DNA from: Lewinella sp. W8
GTDB lineage: Bacteria; Bacteroidota; Bacteroidia; Chitinophagales; Saprospiraceae
Length of the DNA stretch: 64,000 bases
Assembly: GCF_004375085.3 (NCBI RefSeq)
Contig: NZ_SNAQ03000003.1
Coordinates: 124,001 to 188,000, forward strand
Direction: 5' to 3'
The notes beneath the pieces are model-generated. The model was not told the DNA's origin. It worked only from the letters and a program-made list of their open reading frames with translations, and made no database searches. Shown one piece after another: positions 1 through 8,634 of the stretch. Within the stretch, counting starts at the first letter, position 1; each line of letters starts with the position of its first letter. The translations under genes and the position numbers were made by a program.

Positions 1-768
1 AATGGTTTCCTTGAGGTCCTTCATTTCGTCCTGCACGTAGCGCTGGATGTTCTGGGGGGAGGGGAGGAAGGGCGTGATTCTTGCCCGGACGTACCAGATT
101 TCGCGGAGGTCAGACAGCGATACCCGGTAGGGTTCGTAGAAGTTGTTGTCCGCAAACAGCTCCAGCTCCTTGCTTTCGGCGATGAAGTTGTGCACCCGCC
201 GGATGGCCACGTCGCTGCGCGTAACGATGATGTAGGCGTAGTTATCCTTGATTCCGCTTTCCCACAGGGTCGGTTCCAGGAAGGAGCACACCACTTTGTC
301 GCCCTCGAAGAGCGTGGGCTCCATACTGTCTCCCGGAACGTCAAAGCTCCGGTGGGTGCCGACCTTATACTTATAGTCGGGCAGGCTGTAGGTGGGCAGA
401 TCCTGAACGAAGGAAGGATCCCCTAATTCAGAAGCGTAGACGGACTGGGCGGGCAGTGGCACGTGCACGATGAGTTCGTCGTCGTTGGGGGTCTGGATGG
501 TGGTCAGAACCCGGAAACTCTGGTTGGTTTCCTCGGTCATGAACATGGGGCCATCACCGGTCATGATGTAGACCGGGTTCATTTTGTAGGTGGCGATGGC
601 CTTGCGGAGGAGCTCGATGGTAACGTCGCGCCGCCCCTTGAGGATTTCCGAAAGGGACTGGGGGAGGTAATCCAACGAGAGGGCAAACTGCCGACTGGAA
701 CGAACGCGTTTCTCTTCCCGCAGCTTGTTGTGGCACTTGATGAATCGCTGCGAGACGACGTTATTCAT
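1..768 (-). CDS. HTH / S24 (LexA-like) transcriptional regulator, partial at the window edge
   Basis: The frame is open from an ATG at 768 to the window edge (256 codons, no stop), so the C-terminus is missing. Residues about 1-70 look like a compact helix-turn-helix region. Residues about 140-250 are an S24 peptidase-like fold with the nucleophile motif PGDSMEPT (Ser148). Where LexA/UmuD proteins carry the catalytic lysine, this protein reads AIRRVH (Arg190), and no clear Ala-Gly cleavage site is visible, so self-cleavage is doubtful. The family gives dimeric repressors or activators; the target here is unknown. A strong promoter (804-833) lies upstream and a palindrome lies at 853-868 in the divergent intergenic space, so autoregulation is plausible. 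Confidence 0.85.
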   Translation of the reverse strand, partial: MNNVVSQRFIKCHNKLREEKRVRSSRQFALSLDYLPQSLSEILKGRRDVTIELLRKAIATYKMNPVYIMTGDGPMFMTEETNQSFRVLTTIQTPNDDELIVHVPLPAQSVYASELGDPSFVQDLPTYSLPDYKYKVGTHRSFDVPGDSMEPTLFEGDKVVCSFLEPTLWESGIKDNYAYIIVTRSDVAIRRVHNFIAESKELELFADNNFYEPYRVSLSDLREIWYVRARITPFLPSPQNIQRYVQDEMKDLKETI

Positions 769-803
769 AATCGGTGAGTAGTTGGTTAGCCCTGAGTGTG
801 ATT

Positions 804-833
804 CAAATATAAACGCAAAGAACGTTACTCCAA
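804..833 (-). promoter_or_regulatory. Bacteroidota-type promoter of the S24 regulator
   Basis: On the minus strand TTG (833-831), exactly 19 bases, then TATATTTG (811-804). This matches the Bacteroidota consensus TTG-N19/20-TAnnTTTG. The predicted start of transcription lies about 30 bases before the ATG at 768. Confidence 0.7.
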
Positions 834-852
834 TAGTGACGAAAGAAAAAAA

Positions 853-868
853 TCGCACTTTTTTGCGA
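853..868. promoter_or_regulatory. Candidate operator, palindrome TCGCA-N6-TGCGA
   Basis: A 5+5 inverted repeat lies between the divergent S24 regulator and the aminotransferase gene. Its size and location fit an operator for the neighbouring HTH regulator, but no second copy was found to support this. Confidence 0.3.
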
Positions 869-935
869 ATAAGATGAAAACAATGATTTTTCTTTTCCCA
901 ATTCCCGAATTCCGGCTGGGTTTTATCTTGCCCTC

Positions 936-2081
936 ATGACCATCCGTTCCAAACTTCCTACCGTCGGGACCACCATTTTCACCGTCATGAGCAGACTGGC
1001 GGCGGAACACGGTGCCATCAACCTGTCTCAGGGCTTCCCGAACTATGAAGTAGATCAGCGACTGAAGGATCTGGTCAACCACTACGTACAACGGGGCTTC
1101 AATCAGTACGCCCCCATGACCGGGGTACCCGAACTGCGGGAGGCCATTGCCCGTAAAAAAGAAATCGTCTACGGCGCCTCCTTGGACCCCGACCGGGAAA
1201 TCACGGTGACCAACGGCGCCACGGAGGCCATCTACGGTGCGATTGCGGCCCTGATCCATCCCGGTGACGAGGTCATCATCTTCGAGCCGGCCTACGACAG
1301 CTATGGCCCGGCCATCCGCCTCAGTGGGGGGAAGGTGGTACCCTTTCGGTTGCTCAGTCCGGATTACCGCATCGACTGGGCGGCCGTACGCCAAAGGGTA
1401 ACCGACCGCACCCGGATGATCATCATCAATTCCCCCCATAATCCGACCGGAACCACCCTAAAGTCCGCCGATCTGGAAGCCCTGCGGACAATCGTGGCGG
1501 GAACCGATATACTGATTTTGTCCGACGAGGTCTACCAGCACCTGATTTTCGACGGCGAACGGCACGAGAGCATTCTGCGGTATCCGGATTTGTACCAACG
1601 GGCCATCGTAACGATGTCGTTCGGGAAAACCTTCCACGCTACGGGATGGCGGATTGGCTACGCCATCGCCCCGCCGGTCCTGACGGAGGAGATACGAAAG
1701 GTCCATCAGTTCAATACCTTCAGCATCAACCGACCGCTCCAACACGCCCTGGCGGATTACCTGGCGGAGCCCGATCACTACCTCCAACTGGCGGACTTCT
1801 TCCAGCGCAAACGCGACCTGTTTGCGGCCGCCATGCAGGACACCCCCTTTGAGATGCTGCATTCGTCCGGAACCTACTTCATGCTGGCCCGTTACCGCGA
1901 CCTGCCCGCGCTGGATGATCAGGCCTTTGCCCGGTGGCTGACCCGGGAACGAGGCGTGGCCGTGATTCCGATGTCTTCTTTTTACTCTGATGAAACCGAC
2001 GAAAAAATCATCCGTTTCTGTTTCGCCAAGACGGATGACTTACTCCTGGAGGCGGCCAATCAACTGAAGCGTCGCTCATAA
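936..2081 (+). CDS. Methionine/glutamine aminotransferase (YbdL-like, fold type I PLP)
   Basis: This 381-residue cytoplasmic class I/II aminotransferase resembles E. coli YbdL and glutamine transaminase K. Visible hallmarks are SQGFPN near residue 31, NSPHNPTG near 165, SDEVY near 196, and the PLP lysine in SFGKTFHATGWRIGY (Lys231). YbdL-type enzymes transfer the amino group of methionine, glutamine or aromatic amino acids to 2-oxo acids. The next gene, 29 bases downstream on the same strand, is an omega-amidase. The pair matches the methionine-salvage arrangement in which 4-methylthio-2-oxobutyrate is aminated with glutamine and the resulting 2-oxoglutaramate is hydrolysed. A TATCTTG element (924-930) lies just before the ATG, so the leader would be very short. 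Kynurenine aminotransferase is the main alternative name. Confidence 0.88.
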   Translation: MTIRSKLPTVGTTIFTVMSRLAAEHGAINLSQGFPNYEVDQRLKDLVNHYVQRGFNQYAPMTGVPELREAIARKKEIVYGASLDPDREITVTNGATEAIYGAIAALIHPGDEVIIFEPAYDSYGPAIRLSGGKVVPFRLLSPDYRIDWAAVRQRVTDRTRMIIINSPHNPTGTTLKSADLEALRTIVAGTDILILSDEVYQHLIFDGERHESILRYPDLYQRAIVTMSFGKTFHATGWRIGYAIAPPVLTEEIRKVHQFNTFSINRPLQHALADYLAEPDHYLQLADFFQRKRDLFAAAMQDTPFEMLHSSGTYFMLARYRDLPALDDQAFARWLTRERGVAVIPMSSFYSDETDEKIIRFCFAKTDDLLLEAANQLKRRS

Positions 2082-2110
2082 CTTCCTCCCACAAAAAACG
2101 TTGCCCTTCC

Positions 2111-2887
2111 ATGAAAGACCTCACGGTAAGCCTCCTACAATCTAAACTCGTATGGCACGACCCGGCCGCCAATCGCGCTCGTTTTGATGCACTCATTGGC
2201 CGGATTGCGGTCCCCACTGATTTGATCATCTTGCCCGAGATGTTCACTACCGGCTTTACCATGGACGCAGCGGCGAATGCGGAACCCATGGACGGGCCGT
2301 CGATGCAGTGGATGCGGGAAAAGGCCGGGGAAACCAGGGCGGTGGTCACGGGTAGCCTGATCATTAGCGAGAACGGTAAGTATTTCAACCGCCTCGTGTG
2401 GATGACGCCCTCGGGAGCCTACCAAACCTACGATAAACGCCATCTGTTCGCCATGGCGGGGGAACACGAGCACTACGAGATGGGGCAGAAGCGGTTAACC
2501 GTCGAATTATCGGGTTGGAAAATTTGCCCCCTCATCTGCTACGATCTGCGCTTTCCCGTCTGGGCGCGGAATACGGACGCTTACGACCTGCTGATCTATA
2601 CGGCAAACTGGCCCGACCGTCGGGCCTACGACTGGCGCACGCTGTTGCGCGCGCGGGCCATCGAAAATCAATGCTATGTGGTCGGAGTTAATCGGGTAGG
2701 GGAAGACGACAGTGGTCATCACTACCGGGGAGACAGCTGTATTGTGGACCCGGGGTGGCGTCACGTTCTCTTTCAGGCGGCAGAGGAGGAAGTCGTGCAT
2801 ACGCAAACCCTGTCCGCAGCTCACCTGCAGGATGTGAGGGCAAAGTTGCCCTTTCTGATTGATCGGGACGACTTCACGATTAGCTGA
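2111..2887 (+). CDS. Omega-amidase (YafV-like nitrilase-superfamily amidohydrolase)
   Basis: 258 residues, full length for carbon-nitrogen hydrolases. The Glu-Lys-Cys triad is visible as LPEMF (Glu43), YDKRHLF (Lys109) and CYDLRFP (Cys143). YafV/NIT2 enzymes hydrolyse 2-oxoglutaramate or 2-oxosuccinamate to the 2-oxo acid and ammonia. This pulls forward the glutamine-dependent transamination by the aminotransferase just upstream, with which it is very probably co-transcribed. No signal peptide is present, so it acts in the cytoplasm. The ATG at 2111 gives the usual N-terminus (LTVSLLQS). Confidence 0.88.
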   Translation: MKDLTVSLLQSKLVWHDPAANRARFDALIGRIAVPTDLIILPEMFTTGFTMDAAANAEPMDGPSMQWMREKAGETRAVVTGSLIISENGKYFNRLVWMTPSGAYQTYDKRHLFAMAGEHEHYEMGQKRLTVELSGWKICPLICYDLRFPVWARNTDAYDLLIYTANWPDRRAYDWRTLLRARAIENQCYVVGVNRVGEDDSGHHYRGDSCIVDPGWRHVLFQAAEEEVVHTQTLSAAHLQDVRAKLPFLIDRDDFTIS

Positions 2888-2892
2888 TCGTA

Positions 2893-3855
2893 TCAGCCTA
2901 CGAGTAAAGTAGCGGTTTCCCCGCGCTGCCCGAGGCGCATCTTGTGTTCCGCCTCTTGTTTCTCCTCTTCCTGCACGGAAGACTTAATGGGAGCAACGTC
3001 TTTTTCCAAAAGCCCCAATTCAATGAGGATTGGGAAATGATCGGACCCAATAGACTCTAGCCGCTGCAGGCGGCCCACGCCCAGGTCGTGAGAATGAAAA
3101 ATATGGTCGAGCGGCCAGCGGGCCCACCAGTGATCAGCGTGGAAGGTGGAATATAATCCCCGACCCAGTCGCGGGTCGGAAAGACCACTGATTTTACGGA
3201 ACAGTCGGGTGCTGTGTGACCAGGCAACGTCGTTCAGGTCACCGGCGACGATGGCCGTCCGCCCCGCTTCCTTTACTTTCTTGCCTACCATGATGAGTTC
3301 GGCGTCCCGACTCGTGCTGGCGTAGGCTTCCGTGGGGCTGGGCGGCATCGGGTGGACGAAATAAAGATCAATTTCTTTACCACTTGCGAGCTGGATGGTG
3401 GTCTCAATGCCCGGGATGTCGTCCTTCACCCGGTAAGTGACCTGCGGATCCTCCAGTTCCATCCGGCTGTAGAGATGCATGCCATAGAGGTTATCGAGGG
3501 GTACCCGGACGGCGTGTGGGTAATCTTCCCCCAGTGCTTCGTCGAGTTGTTTCTCCCACCACTCGTTGGTTTCTACGGTAAGCAGTAAATCCGGTTGCTC
3601 ACGGCGCACCAGATTAATGAGCAATTCACTTTTGTCGTTGGTCTGCAGCACGTTACTGACCATCAATCGCAGTTCGGCCCGGTCCCGGGGCAGCCCAATG
3701 GATGATTTCGCCCAGATGCTGGTGTAGGGAAGAATACGGTAGAACTGGTATAGAGTGGCGGAAAGTAGCAGCAGACCGATCGTCCAGTGGTACCAGTCTC
3801 CTTGTTCGTTGGCGTACCACCAACAACCACCGGCCAGCGCCAGAATGACGACCAT
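2893..3855 (-). CDS. Membrane-anchored endonuclease/exonuclease/phosphatase (EEP) family protein
   Basis: The EEP (DNase I-like) fold is shown by ETNEWW near residue 96, AGDLND near 200 (Asp-Asn pair) and the C-terminal SDHFPI near 271. Residues 1-40 contain transmembrane segments, so the catalytic domain is probably extracytoplasmic. The substrate is unknown; relatives are annotated only as family proteins. The start is a problem. From the first ATG (3855) the protein lacks the family's usual N-terminus, yet the same frame continues upstream for 46 more codons to 3993. Those codons encode a hydrophobic helix followed by DDWWIRGFDYPRLQ, which looks like family sequence, and they contain no ATG, GTG or TTG. 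An ATA codon at 3993-3991 sits where a start would be expected. The gene converges with the omega-amidase (5-base gap). Confidence 0.8.
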   Translation of the reverse strand: MVVILALAGGCWWYANEQGDWYHWTIGLLLLSATLYQFYRILPYTSIWAKSSIGLPRDRAELRLMVSNVLQTNDKSELLINLVRREQPDLLLTVETNEWWEKQLDEALGEDYPHAVRVPLDNLYGMHLYSRMELEDPQVTYRVKDDIPGIETTIQLASGKEIDLYFVHPMPPSPTEAYASTSRDAELIMVGKKVKEAGRTAIVAGDLNDVAWSHSTRLFRKISGLSDPRLGRGLYSTFHADHWWARWPLDHIFHSHDLGVGRLQRLESIGSDHFPILIELGLLEKDVAPIKSSVQEEEKQEAEHKMRLGQRGETATLLVG

Positions 3856-4174
3856 TTGGAGGCGGGGATAATCAAATCCCCGAATCCACCAGTCGTCCCG
3901 GGGGACGAGGGGTAGTAGGGTTCCGACGAAGCCGAAAATTCCGAGGGCGTAGGCTAATATGGTGATGACTAATGAGATGGCGGTTTGCTTTATTACTGAT
4001 AAGGGAAAGCGGAATTAAATTGTTCGTTTTTGGTGATTTGGTCGCTTTGGGGGAGACAAAGTGAACACCAGTAGGGTCCGGGCAATTAATTAGGGGAGAT
4101 TCACCGGCATCCCCGAAAGTAGCCCGGTAACTGATTATCTTCACCTTCGTTCTTCCATCTACACCCCACCTATT

Positions 4175-7096
4175 ATGCGGCATTCCTTTTTCCTGGTTTT
4201 TCTCCTGATGATTTGCTCTTTCTCCCTGCTGGGACAGCGCTCCGACGAACAGCTTCGGGAACTGGTGCAGCAATTCCGGGAGGATCCCCGTGGTCCCTAT
4301 CAGGACATTCGCTGGTTTTGTTCCGACGGAACGACCCGGGAAGCGCGGGATCCCTGTCCCGATGACCCGGACGCTCACCAGCACGCGCGCTACAAGACCC
4401 TGGTCAAGGATATTGCCGCGTCTCAACAGTTGTACTTCGGGCAGATTCTGACCAACTCCAGTGAGCGCGCCTTTTGGGACGCCGACGATGACCACAGCCG
4501 CATTAAGCAGTACCTGCTTGGGAATTATCTGGTGGCGGTAGACGACGGGTGGATTCTGGAAAAGGCCCGTTTTTACCGCGGAGCCTTTCAGGTGGAGGAC
4601 GAAGAAGCCTGGGGACAAAATTTCTTCCGGTGGCTGCTTCGTGACCGGAAGCGGCTGGCCGAGCATTATTTCCTGATCGCTCAGGCCGCCCGCGACGTAC
4701 CGCACCGGGGGGAAACGGACGTCACCCAGCGCGTTCGCTCCGTCTCCCGCGTCATCGCCGATAAGTATCCCGAGTTCATGGATTTGCGAATCAAAATTCA
4801 CGGCAGACCATCGGGCGAGGACGCAGGTGCCGTGTCCGACTTTTTGGCCGAGCACCGGGAAGCGCTCGCCGAGCTGGACCTCGTAGATGACGCCGAACTC
4901 CTCATCAACGACATCCGGGAAACCTACGGGGGCAACGGACTGAGCCGGATTGCCGGCCTCCAGAAACTCCTCCGCCTGAACGAGGAAGAAGCCCAGCCGG
5001 TCAAAGAACGTCTCGCCGCCTTTTTATCCACCCAGGAGAAAAGTGGCATTATCGACCGGCTTACCGCCGCCACCGAGTTAAGCCTCTACCTCCGGGAACA
5101 GTTGGTCAACAATGCATCGATCGGTTCCACTGACCGCATGTATCTGGTGGACATCAACAACGAGCTGGGGGATCTGGCCTTCCGGGAAGCTCCCAAGTGG
5201 GAGCCGGGCAACGCCCGGGAGCGGATGGAAAAAATCTGTTACCTGTCCCAGGCCGCCGCCGGAGCCGGACTGGTGGAGCTCTGGGAATACGACGAAGCCA
5301 GCCAGCAGCTGGCCGATCTTAACTATCAGTACGTCTTTCCCGCCACCATGGCTACCTACGTGGACAATGCCCGGCGAGTAGTCGAGTGGGGCACGGCCAC
5401 CAACCGGGCCACCTTTGGCGAGGTAGTGGAAAAATACGCCGCCTTTGAGCCCAAGGCCTACGGCTTTCTGGACAGCCGCATCCGGGCCTCGGTTCTCCTG
5501 CCCCTCGGCGACGAGGTGAGCAAGCTCGGTGCCTGGCTGGCCAACCACCAGGAACAGGGTAACGCCCTGCTGGACCTCCCCAGCCAGGCCCAGGCCCGCG
5601 GACTGAACCCGGGCTTTGCGCGGGGAAAACTGCGGGTAATTGACGGTAATCCCGAAGCGGTGGAAGTCAACCCCGACGATATCTTCGTCTTCAGCCGGCC
5701 ACCGGCGGACCTCAAACCCGTCGGGGGCATCCTGACCGTCAGCGAGGGGAATATGGTGAGCCACGTGCAACTCCTGGCCCGCAACCTGGGCATACCCAAC
5801 GCCGTTTTGACCAGCGATCAGTTTGAAGCCCTGGGCGACTACGACGGGGAGGAAGTGTTCTACGCCGTATCCAACGCCGGCACCGTCCTGATGAAGATGA
5901 CCGACGAAATGACGGATACGGAAAAAGACCTCTTTGCGCAGCGGGAGAGAAGCCAGGAACGCATCAGCGTTCCGGTGGATCGCATCGACCTGAATACGCG
6001 CTCGGTACTGAACATGCGGGACGTCAGCTCCGTGGATTCCGGCGTCCGCTGCGGCCCTAAGGCCGCGAACCTGGGGCAGCTCAAACGCCTGTTTCCCGAT
6101 AAGGTAGTGGAGGGACTCGTCATTCCCTTCGGCATCTTCCGCGAGCACCTGAACCAGCCCATGCCGGGGCAGTCCGGTAAGTCCTACTGGGCCTTCCTGA
6201 ACGAAGGCTTTGCGGAGGCAAAAGCCATGGAAGAGGATGGCGCTTCGGCCACGGAGGTAGAAAACTTCACGCTGGGTCGCCTGGCCACCCTGCGGGAGGC
6301 CATCGATGAGATTACCATTTCGCCCGAGCTGGTGGCCCAGCTCGAAGAAGGATTCCGTTCCGTGCTCGGGGGTAATCTTGGCAAGGTGCCCGTCTTCCTG
6401 CGCTCCGACACCAACATGGAGGACCTGGCGGACTTCACCGGGGCGGGCCTCAATAAAACGGTGTTTAACGCCGTGGACCGCGACCGTATCCTGCGGGGCA
6501 TCAAGGAAGTATGGGCCAGTCCGTACACGGAGCGGAGTTACCGTTGGCGGCAACGCTACCTCCTCAATCCGGAGAACGTCTTCCCGAGCATCCTCATCAT
6601 TCCCACGGTGGACGTGGATTATTCTGGGGTCATGATCACCAAAGGAATCACTTCCGGGCACCCGGGTGACGTGACGGTGGCCTTCAGCCGGGGTGCCGGT
6701 GGTGCCGTGGACGGCCAGGCCGCCGAATCTTATTTACTGGATCACACCGGCCGCTTTACCTTGCTGGCACCTGCGCGCGAGCGCCTGCACCGCAGACTGC
6801 CCGTAACGGGGGGAAGCGTAATGCTACCGGCCACCTTTGAGGAGCGCGTGTTGAAACCCCAAAACCTCGTGGACCTCTGGCAACTTAGCCAGGAGGTGGA
6901 AAGGGTGATGCCTTCCTCCCCCGGGGTGGAAACGGAAGGTCCCTTTGACGTGGAGTTGGGTTTTCAGGACGATAAGATATGGTTGTTTCAAATCCGACCC
7001 TTCGTGGAAAATGATAACGCCATGAGTTCCGAATACCTGGAGAGTATCTCTCCGGCCCAGCGCGATGGCGTTTGGTTGGATTTGGAGGCGGGATAG
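4175..7096 (+). CDS. Exported PEP/pyruvate-binding (PPDK-like) protein with permuted domain order
   Basis: 973 residues. Residues 1-21 form a hydrophobic signal peptide ending SLLGQ. An alpha-helical region of unknown role (about 25-480) follows. Next comes a PEP-utilising mobile domain with the phospho-histidine context GNMVSHVQLLARNLGIPNAV (His530). Last is a PPDK/PEP-synthase N-terminal ATP-grasp domain with GPKAANLGQLK near 627, RSDTNMEDL near 743 and a C-terminal VELGF...WLFQIRP. In PEP synthase and PPDK the ATP-grasp domain precedes the histidine domain; here the order is reversed and the PEP/pyruvate TIM barrel appears to be missing. A signal peptide on an ATP-dependent fold is unexpected. 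Possible roles include phosphotransfer to an envelope substrate, or a non-catalytic descendant. It stands alone between unrelated genes. Confidence 0.75.
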   Translation: MRHSFFLVFLLMICSFSLLGQRSDEQLRELVQQFREDPRGPYQDIRWFCSDGTTREARDPCPDDPDAHQHARYKTLVKDIAASQQLYFGQILTNSSERAFWDADDDHSRIKQYLLGNYLVAVDDGWILEKARFYRGAFQVEDEEAWGQNFFRWLLRDRKRLAEHYFLIAQAARDVPHRGETDVTQRVRSVSRVIADKYPEFMDLRIKIHGRPSGEDAGAVSDFLAEHREALAELDLVDDAELLINDIRETYGGNGLSRIAGLQKLLRLNEEEAQPVKERLAAFLSTQEKSGIIDRLTAATELSLYLREQLVNNASIGSTDRMYLVDINNELGDLAFREAPKWEPGNARERMEKICYLSQAAAGAGLVELWEYDEASQQLADLNYQYVFPATMATYVDNARRVVEWGTATNRATFGEVVEKYAAFEPKAYGFLDSRIRASVLLPLGDEVSKLGAWLANHQEQGNALLDLPSQAQARGLNPGFARGKLRVIDGNPEAVEVNPDDIFVFSRPPADLKPVGGILTVSEGNMVSHVQLLARNLGIPNAVLTSDQFEALGDYDGEEVFYAVSNAGTVLMKMTDEMTDTEKDLFAQRERSQERISVPVDRIDLNTRSVLNMRDVSSVDSGVRCGPKAANLGQLKRLFPDKVVEGLVIPFGIFREHLNQPMPGQSGKSYWAFLNEGFAEAKAMEEDGASATEVENFTLGRLATLREAIDEITISPELVAQLEEGFRSVLGGNLGKVPVFLRSDTNMEDLADFTGAGLNKTVFNAVDRDRILRGIKEVWASPYTERSYRWRQRYLLNPENVFPSILIIPTVDVDYSGVMITKGITSGHPGDVTVAFSRGAGGAVDGQAAESYLLDHTGRFTLLAPARERLHRRLPVTGGSVMLPATFEERVLKPQNLVDLWQLSQEVERVMPSSPGVETEGPFDVELGFQDDKIWLFQIRPFVENDNAMSSEYLESISPAQRDGVWLDLEAG

Positions 7097-7122
7097 TCCG
7101 GAAAATTTCGTAATTTTTGCGG

Positions 7123-7299
7123 ATGGAGAAGGCAGAAAAGATTTTCTTTTGGGTTTGTAGCGGATTGATTCTCGCCTGCATCATCGTAGGGCTCGTCAGT
7201 GGATTCCATTCGGGGCTTTACCTGACGATGTTGAGTCAGGTCCTCCTGATTTCAAGCATCTTCGTGGCCCGCCAGGAGCGCTTGCGTAAGGAAGACTGA
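7123..7299 (+). CDS. Small two-helix membrane protein
   Basis: 58 residues from the ATG at 7123. The open frame could begin at a TTG at 7117, but a TAAT-TTTTG promoter-like stretch covers that point. Two predicted transmembrane helices (about residues 7-29 and 30-48) are followed by a charged tail (RQERLRKED). No family is recognised. It lies 26 bases after the PPDK-like gene and 76 before the acyltransferase. Short leaders and a sensible hydrophobic composition make it likely to be real. Confidence 0.55.
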   Translation: MEKAEKIFFWVCSGLILACIIVGLVSGFHSGLYLTMLSQVLLISSIFVARQERLRKED

Positions 7300-7375
7300 T
7301 GCCGCCGCACTTCCCCGAAGTAGATAATATCTGGGGCGGTGCGCATATTTCCGGCAGGATTCCTAACTTCCCTGC

Positions 7376-8476
7376 ATGGGAGTAAAGCTTAAGGATCGGG
7401 TCCTGTCCGTAGACCTGCTGCGCGGACTGACCATTGCGGCGATGATATTGGTGAATAATCCGGGGAGTTGGGGGAGTGTGTACGCTCCGCTGCTGCACGC
7501 TGACTGGCACGGGTACACGCCGACCGATCTCGTCTTTCCGTTTTTTCTGTTCATCGTCGGCTGTTCCATCGCCTTTGCCTACCGGGGAAAGGAACCCAGT
7601 GGCGCCGTTTACCAGAAAATCGCGGTCCGTTCGCTTAAGTTGATTGCGTTGGGACTGTTCCTGGGCGCCTTCACGCTCACCTTTCCCTTCGTTAAGGAGT
7701 GGGAGGAAATACGTTTTCCGGGCGTGCTGCAACGCATCGGCGTTGCCTTTTTCTTCGCGGCCCTCATTGCCCTGCACGCTAACTGGAAGGTCATTCTTGG
7801 CGTGACCGTCGCCCTGTTGCTTGGCTACTGGGGGATTATGGGTTACCTGCCCCTGCCCGACGGCAGTGCCCCCACCTACGAGCGGGCCCCGAACAACTGG
7901 GCCATGTACGTGGATAAGCTCATTTTGGGCACCCACACCTGGAAACCGGACTACGACCCGGAGGGTATTCTGAGTACCCTGCCGAGTATCGCCACCACGC
8001 TGATTGGGGTGATTACCGGACGGTTTTTGAATTCCCGGCAGTCGAATAAATCCCGGGCACTGGTGATTGCCGGGGTGATCATGCTGGCCATCGGAGAATT
8101 ATGGAACCTCACCTTTCCCATCAATAAGGCGCTGTGGACGAGCTCCTTCGTGCTGGTGACGGCCGGCTGGGCCCTGCTTTTGCTGGCCCTGATCTACTTT
8201 CTCAACGACGAAAAAAAGATCAATTTCGGCAGCACTTTCCGGATGGTGGGGGCCAACGCCCTCATCCTGTACTTTCTCAACAGCTTCATCGCCAAAATTT
8301 TTGGCCTCATCAGTATCGGGGATACATCCCTGAAGGGCTGGCTCTATCAGAACATTTACGTGCACGACTTCCTGCCTCCGAAGTTGAGCAGTTTGCTGTA
8401 TGCCCTTACGGTGGTTGCCTTTTACGTGGCGCTCGGCGTATACCTGTACCGTCGGAAAATTTTCATTAAGGTGTAG
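7376..8476 (+). CDS. Heparan-alpha-glucosaminide N-acetyltransferase-like membrane acyltransferase (DUF5009/NagX type)
   Basis: 366 residues with about ten hydrophobic segments. The opening VLSVDLLRGLTIAAMILVNN and the following DLVFPFFLFIVGCSIAFAY are characteristic of the HGSNAT/YeiB/NagX superfamily, and a conserved histidine lies in APLLHADWHG. HGSNAT acetylates terminal glucosamine across a membrane. Bacterial members, often next to sugar-utilisation genes, probably modify amino sugars or cell-envelope glycans at the inner membrane. No sugar-catabolic neighbours are present here, so the substrate is not indicated. Confidence 0.8.
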   Translation: MGVKLKDRVLSVDLLRGLTIAAMILVNNPGSWGSVYAPLLHADWHGYTPTDLVFPFFLFIVGCSIAFAYRGKEPSGAVYQKIAVRSLKLIALGLFLGAFTLTFPFVKEWEEIRFPGVLQRIGVAFFFAALIALHANWKVILGVTVALLLGYWGIMGYLPLPDGSAPTYERAPNNWAMYVDKLILGTHTWKPDYDPEGILSTLPSIATTLIGVITGRFLNSRQSNKSRALVIAGVIMLAIGELWNLTFPINKALWTSSFVLVTAGWALLLLALIYFLNDEKKINFGSTFRMVGANALILYFLNSFIAKIFGLISIGDTSLKGWLYQNIYVHDFLPPKLSSLLYALTVVAFYVALGVYLYRRKIFIKV

Positions 8477-8634
8477 TGCGGCGTCGGCCGTGCGCGTTTG
8501 TCGTCAATACCGTGTTTTCTTTTACCGGGAAAGGAAATTTGCGACGGAATGATGTTAAGACAAGATTTTTACCCGGAATCCACGACTGACCACCGTGTTT
8601 TTCCCAATCTTTGTGTCCCTAACCAAACCAAACC

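Noticed and set aside
3872-4855. 327-codon minus-strand frame upstream of the EEP gene
   Set aside because: It mostly overlaps the PPDK-like gene antisense and shows no family similarity.
5078-6661. 527-codon open frame on the minus strand
   Set aside because: It lies entirely opposite the PPDK-like gene, whose domains are clear; high G+C makes long antisense frames common here.
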